From NCBI RefSeq assembly GCF_003259675.1, contig NZ_PZJG01000008.1, positions 41,826-105,825 on the forward strand: a DNA stretch of 64,000 bases, in the 5' to 3' direction. The notes beneath the pieces were generated by a model, which was not told where the DNA came from, did no database searches, and was given only the letters and a program-made list of their open reading frames with translations. Position numbers and translations under genes: made by a program. This DNA is from Macrococcoides bohemicum (lineage in GTDB: Bacteria; Bacillota; Bacilli; Staphylococcales; Staphylococcaceae). Positions 60,925-64,000 of this stretch are shown piece by piece. Each line of letters begins with the position of its first letter. The stretch's first letter is position 1.

Positions 60925-63900
60925 ATGTCAGAATCTAAAAAGAAAAGATTTTTCAAGATTAGTGTTATTGATGAAAAAGTTAGATTTAAGTTGTATAAAT
61001 CTGGTAAACACTGGGTTAAAGCAGGTATTAAAGAGTTAGAGATGCTTAGAATTTTAGGTATGCCAATGATTGTTAAACAAATCAGTGATAAAGAAAATAT
61101 TCAAAACAAAGCTGCTGATAGAGTTAAGAATGCAGCAATTACAGGGACGACCATGGCTGGGGGATTATTAACAATAAATTTATTAGATAATAATCAAGCT
61201 TTTGCAGCATCTGACCTTCCTATAACTTCAGATTTATCTTCATTAAGTGAAACCGTTGCTAACCAAAACTCTACAGTAATTTCTAATTCAGAAAGTGCAG
61301 TCAGTGAATCTGAATCTTTAACTGGTGATTCAACTTCATCAAGCGAGAATTTGGAAACACAGGAACAGGATAGTTCTAGTGAATCTTCAAGTGGTACTAC
61401 AGAAGAAAATCAATCTGTTAGTGAAAGTGAAAGTATTTCATCTTCAATGAGTACTTCTATATTAGAAAGCGAATCACTTTCAGAAAGTAAATCAATTTCA
61501 GAAAGTGAATCAATTTCTGAAGAGAAAGTTAACTCTAATAGTTCAGATGAATCATTATCATCTACGAAAGATAGTACAAGCTTGACAACGGATAGTGAAA
61601 GTTCTGATTCAAACTCAGAAAGTGTTGACTCATCTTCGAACTCAGAAAGTGTTGACTCATCTTCGAACTCAGAAAGTGTTGACTCATCTTCGAACTCAGA
61701 AAGTGTTGACTCATCTTCGAACTCAGAAAGTGTAACTAATAATTCAGATAGTGAATTAATTTCTCAGTCAGAAAGCCTTTCACAAAGTGCATTAGAAGCT
61801 GGAACATCTGTAAGCGATTCTAATATTGATTCTGACTCTTTAAATAGTCTATCAATGAGCGAATCTGTTTCAGTAAGTGAGAGTCTTTCAACTTATTTTA
61901 GTGAAACTCCTACTGTTAACAAAGTAATAACTTTGGGATCATTTAGTACGATAAATACATTAGCAGCAGCTGGACAGACATTAACATATACGGGGGCTGG
62001 TACTGATATAAATTACAATGTTCCAATTTACTATATATTAAAAACTTATAATGATGGAAGTAAAGTGACATTCACATATACAGTTACCTATGATAATCCA
62101 AATACTACTACAGTGGAAAAAGCGCCATCCACAATGTCTAGTAGTTATGCTATATATAATACAGGAACATCTAACCAAACTATGTTTACATTAGGAAGTG
62201 GGTTTGGTACACCTTCTGACGCTACTAGTTATATTACTGATTCAACTGGTACAAAAGTTAGTACCCTGGAAACTAGAACAACACCTATGGTTAAACAAGG
62301 CAGTGGATATACTTGGGCTAATGGATACCAAATGAATGGATATTATGCAAAGTTAGGTTCTGGGTTAACGACGACTTGGACAGCTCCTCTCAATGCTACT
62401 GGTGATACTTCATTTAAATTTGATCCTTACGCAACATCTGTAACTGGAGGGACAGACTTTTTTAATAATCAGTTAATCACTGTACCTGATTCAGCAAGTG
62501 TTTCAACAAGTACAAGTGTAGCGAACTCACAGAGCACAAGCACAAGTGTAGCGAATTCGCAGAGTACAAGCACAAGTATAGTTAATTCTCAGAATACAAG
62601 TACAAGTGTAGCGAATTCGCAGAGCACAAGTACAAGTATAGTTAATTCTCAGAATACAAGTACAAGTGTAGCGAACTCACAGAGTACAAGCACAAGTATA
62701 GCGAATTCGCAGAGCACAAGTACAAGTATAGTTAATTCTCAGAATACAAGTACAAGTGTAGCGAACTCACAAAGTACATCGACATCAGTATCTGAATCAG
62801 CGAGCGCGTCAACATCAGTGTCTGATTCAGCAAGTACGTCAGTGTCTGACTCAGAAAGCGCGTCAACATCAGTATCTGATTCAGCGAGTACATCAACATC
62901 AGTATCTGATTCAGCAAGCGCGTCAACATCAGTGTCTGATTCAGAGAGCGCGTCAACATCGATCTCAGATAGTACTTCATTAAGTACATCAGTATCTGAT
63001 TCAGCAAGTACATCAGTATCTGATTCAGAGAGCGCGTCAACATCGATCTCAGATAGTACTTCATTAAGTACATCAGTATCTGATTCAGCAAGTACATCAA
63101 CGTCTGTATCTGACTCAACAAGTACATCAACGTCTGTATCTGACTCAACAAGTACATCAACATCAGTGTCTGACTCAGCAAGTACATCAGTGTCTGACTC
63201 AGCAAGTACATCAACATCAGTGTCTGACTCAGCAAGTACATCAGTGTCTGACTCAACAAGTACATCAACATCAGTATCTGACTCAACAAGTACATCAGTG
63301 TCTGATTCAGCGAGCGCGTCAACATCGATCTCAGATAGTACTTCATTAAGTACATCAGTATCTGACTCAACAAGTACATCAACATCAGTATCTGACTCAG
63401 AAAGCGCGTCAACATCAGTGTCTGACTCAGCGAGCGCGTCGACATCAGTATCTGATTCAGCAAGCGCGTCAACATCAGTGTCTGATTCAACAAGTACATC
63501 AACGTCAGTATCTGATTCAGCAAGTACATCAGTATCTGACTCAGCAAGCGCGTCAACATCGATCTCAGATAGTACTTCATTAAGTACATCAGTATCTGAT
63601 TCAGCAAGTACATCAGTATCTGATTCAGCAAGTACGTCAGTGTCTGACTCAGCGAGCGCGTCGACATCAGTATCTGATTCAGCAAGTACGTCAGTGTCTG
63701 ACTCAGCGAGCGCGTCGACATCAGTATCTGATTCAGCAAGTACATCAGTATCTGATTCAGCAAGTACATCAACGTCAGTATCTGATTCAGCAAGTACGTC
63801 AGTATCTGACTCAGCAAGCGCGTCAACATCAGTATCTGATTCAGCAAGTACATCAACGTCAGTATCTGATTCAGCAAGCGCGTCAACATCAGTGTCTGAT

Positions 63901-64000
63901 TCAGAAAGCGCGTCAACGTCAGTATCTGATTCAGCAAGTACATCAACATCAGTATCTGATTCAGCGAGTACATCAACATCAGTATCTGATTCAGCAAGCG
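60925..64000 (+). CDS. Serine-rich-repeat surface adhesin (SraP-like), 3' end outside the window
   Basis: ATG 60925 follows AAGAGGTG and the frame stays open to the window edge (1,025 codons). The long signal has the KxYKxGKxW motif as KLYKSGKHW (residues 22-30), with cleavage likely at AFA|A (94/95). This marks a substrate of the accessory SecA2/SecY2 system. Then come a short serine-rich region (~97-330), a non-repeat region (~333-521) that should bind the ligand, and a huge Ser/Thr/Ala/Asp/Val repeat region from ~522 on. The N-terminus closely follows staphylococcal SraP, but the non-repeat region lacks its lectin-like sequence. A C-terminal LPxTG anchor is expected downstream. Confidence 0.93.
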   Translation, partial: MSESKKKRFFKISVIDEKVRFKLYKSGKHWVKAGIKELEMLRILGMPMIVKQISDKENIQNKAADRVKNAAITGTTMAGGLLTINLLDNNQAFAASDLPITSDLSSLSETVANQNSTVISNSESAVSESESLTGDSTSSSENLETQEQDSSSESSSGTTEENQSVSESESISSSMSTSILESESLSESKSISESESISEEKVNSNSSDESLSSTKDSTSLTTDSESSDSNSESVDSSSNSESVDSSSNSESVDSSSNSESVDSSSNSESVTNNSDSELISQSESLSQSALEAGTSVSDSNIDSDSLNSLSMSESVSVSESLSTYFSETPTVNKVITLGSFSTINTLAAAGQTLTYTGAGTDINYNVPIYYILKTYNDGSKVTFTYTVTYDNPNTTTVEKAPSTMSSSYAIYNTGTSNQTMFTLGSGFGTPSDATSYITDSTGTKVSTLETRTTPMVKQGSGYTWANGYQMNGYYAKLGSGLTTTWTAPLNATGDTSFKFDPYATSVTGGTDFFNNQLITVPDSASVSTSTSVANSQSTSTSVANSQSTSTSIVNSQNTSTSVANSQSTSTSIVNSQNTSTSVANSQSTSTSIANSQSTSTSIVNSQNTSTSVANSQSTSTSVSESASASTSVSDSASTSVSDSESASTSVSDSASTSTSVSDSASASTSVSDSESASTSISDSTSLSTSVSDSASTSVSDSESASTSISDSTSLSTSVSDSASTSTSVSDSTSTSTSVSDSTSTSTSVSDSASTSVSDSASTSTSVSDSASTSVSDSTSTSTSVSDSTSTSVSDSASASTSISDSTSLSTSVSDSTSTSTSVSDSESASTSVSDSASASTSVSDSASASTSVSDSTSTSTSVSDSASTSVSDSASASTSISDSTSLSTSVSDSASTSVSDSASTSVSDSASASTSVSDSASTSVSDSASASTSVSDSASTSVSDSASTSTSVSDSASTSVSDSASASTSVSDSASTSTSVSDSASASTSVSDSESASTSVSDSASTSTSVSDSASTSTSVSDSAS
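61609..61734 (+). repeat. 27-bp tandem repeat (NSESVDSSS) in the first serine-rich region
   Basis: The unit TCGAACTCAGAAAGTGTTGACTCATCT type is repeated about four and a half times almost without change, encoding NSESVDSSS. The near-identity of the copies implies recent slippage or recombination. Confidence 0.9.
62494..64000 (+). repeat. Long serine-rich repeat array
   Basis: There are two styles. From 62494 to about 62770 a ~30-bp unit encodes [10 protein letters not shown] (or IVNSQN). From about 62775 to the window end, mixed 18/30-bp units encode SASTSVSDS and STSTSVSDS, with a larger unit [17 protein letters not shown] recurring at about 62956, 63034, 63325 and 63559. The array runs past the window. 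Confidence 0.92.

Noticed and set aside
62732..63997. A 421-codon open frame on the minus strand
   Set aside because: It is the mirror of the serine-rich repeats; its Leu/Tyr/Gln/Thr-only composition is what antisense of repeated TCA/TCT/GAT codons gives. It has no start context or family.
62494..64000. CRISPR-like regular repeats
   Set aside because: The repeats are translated in one frame as Ser/Thr/Asp/Val, there are no unique spacers, and no cas genes are near.

Overview
The window is about 64 kb of low-GC Firmicute chromosome. Gene content and order place it in the Staphylococcaceae: dck-dgk-tadA, the bshB2/yojF bacillithiol genes, an sst-type siderophore locus, hemQ, pta-lipL, ywiB-argS, a staphylococcal-type nuclease, a Sle1-like LysM/CHAP amidase and an SraP-like serine-rich adhesin. 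A complete SAM-riboswitch-controlled methionine-salvage operon and the lack of mevalonate genes beside pta/lipL differ from what I recall of Staphylococcus aureus. I favour Macrococcus or a close relative, but the species cannot be fixed from this sequence. No rRNA, tRNA, CRISPR array or prophage was seen.

Layout. 0-9 kb is housekeeping: HAD phosphatases, deoxynucleoside salvage kinases (dck, dgk), tadA, a four-gene minus-strand operon (yojF-bshB2-folE2-acetyltransferase), pdxK, and ung-ywdI-ywdK. 9-15 kb holds an APC permease and a Fur-boxed sstABCD iron-siderophore importer. 15-22 kb holds hemQ, pta, lipL, a two-gene ATP-grasp/GNAT unit of unknown product, and two more GNAT acetyltransferases. 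22-30.6 kb is one long minus-strand operon, mtnK-mtnA-(ABC importer)-mtnW-mtnX-mtnB-mtnD, behind an S-box leader. The ABC importer inside it probably brings in methylthioribose or a related sugar. 30.8-39.6 kb holds an HD hydrolase, ywhD, ywiB-argS, a second metal-chelate importer pair, a Nudix hydrolase, and a HAD / bactofilin-like / alpha-beta hydrolase operon.

39.6-48.8 kb is a zone of gene decay around the anaerobic ribonucleotide reductase operon nrdDG, which has a pair of putative NrdR boxes. Remnants there include an internally deleted CapA-like protein, a crumbled 3-hydroxyacyl-CoA dehydrogenase, a 22-codon stub of a nucleoside hydrolase running into a block of hairpins, and two unidentified C-terminal fragments. 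48.9-54.8 kb carries envelope functions: a lipoprotein, TrhA, a Sle1-like autolysin with a WalR-type box, a thermonuclease, and an XRE-cupin regulator with a YeiH-type exporter.

54.9-64 kb is the most unusual part. It has a tandem EVE-domain protein with a P-loop-like tail that lacks Walker A, two tandem SgrR-type regulators, a junction of decayed IS3- and IS21-family elements, and the first three kilobases of a serine-rich-repeat adhesin. That adhesin has a KxYKxGKxW export signal and a short non-repeat region I do not recognise. It runs off the end of the window; its dedicated SecA2/SecY2 and glycosyltransferase genes would be expected beyond the edge.

Many genes here use TTG or GTG starts. 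I chose starts by Shine-Dalgarno spacing, so several are shorter than the longest open frame.
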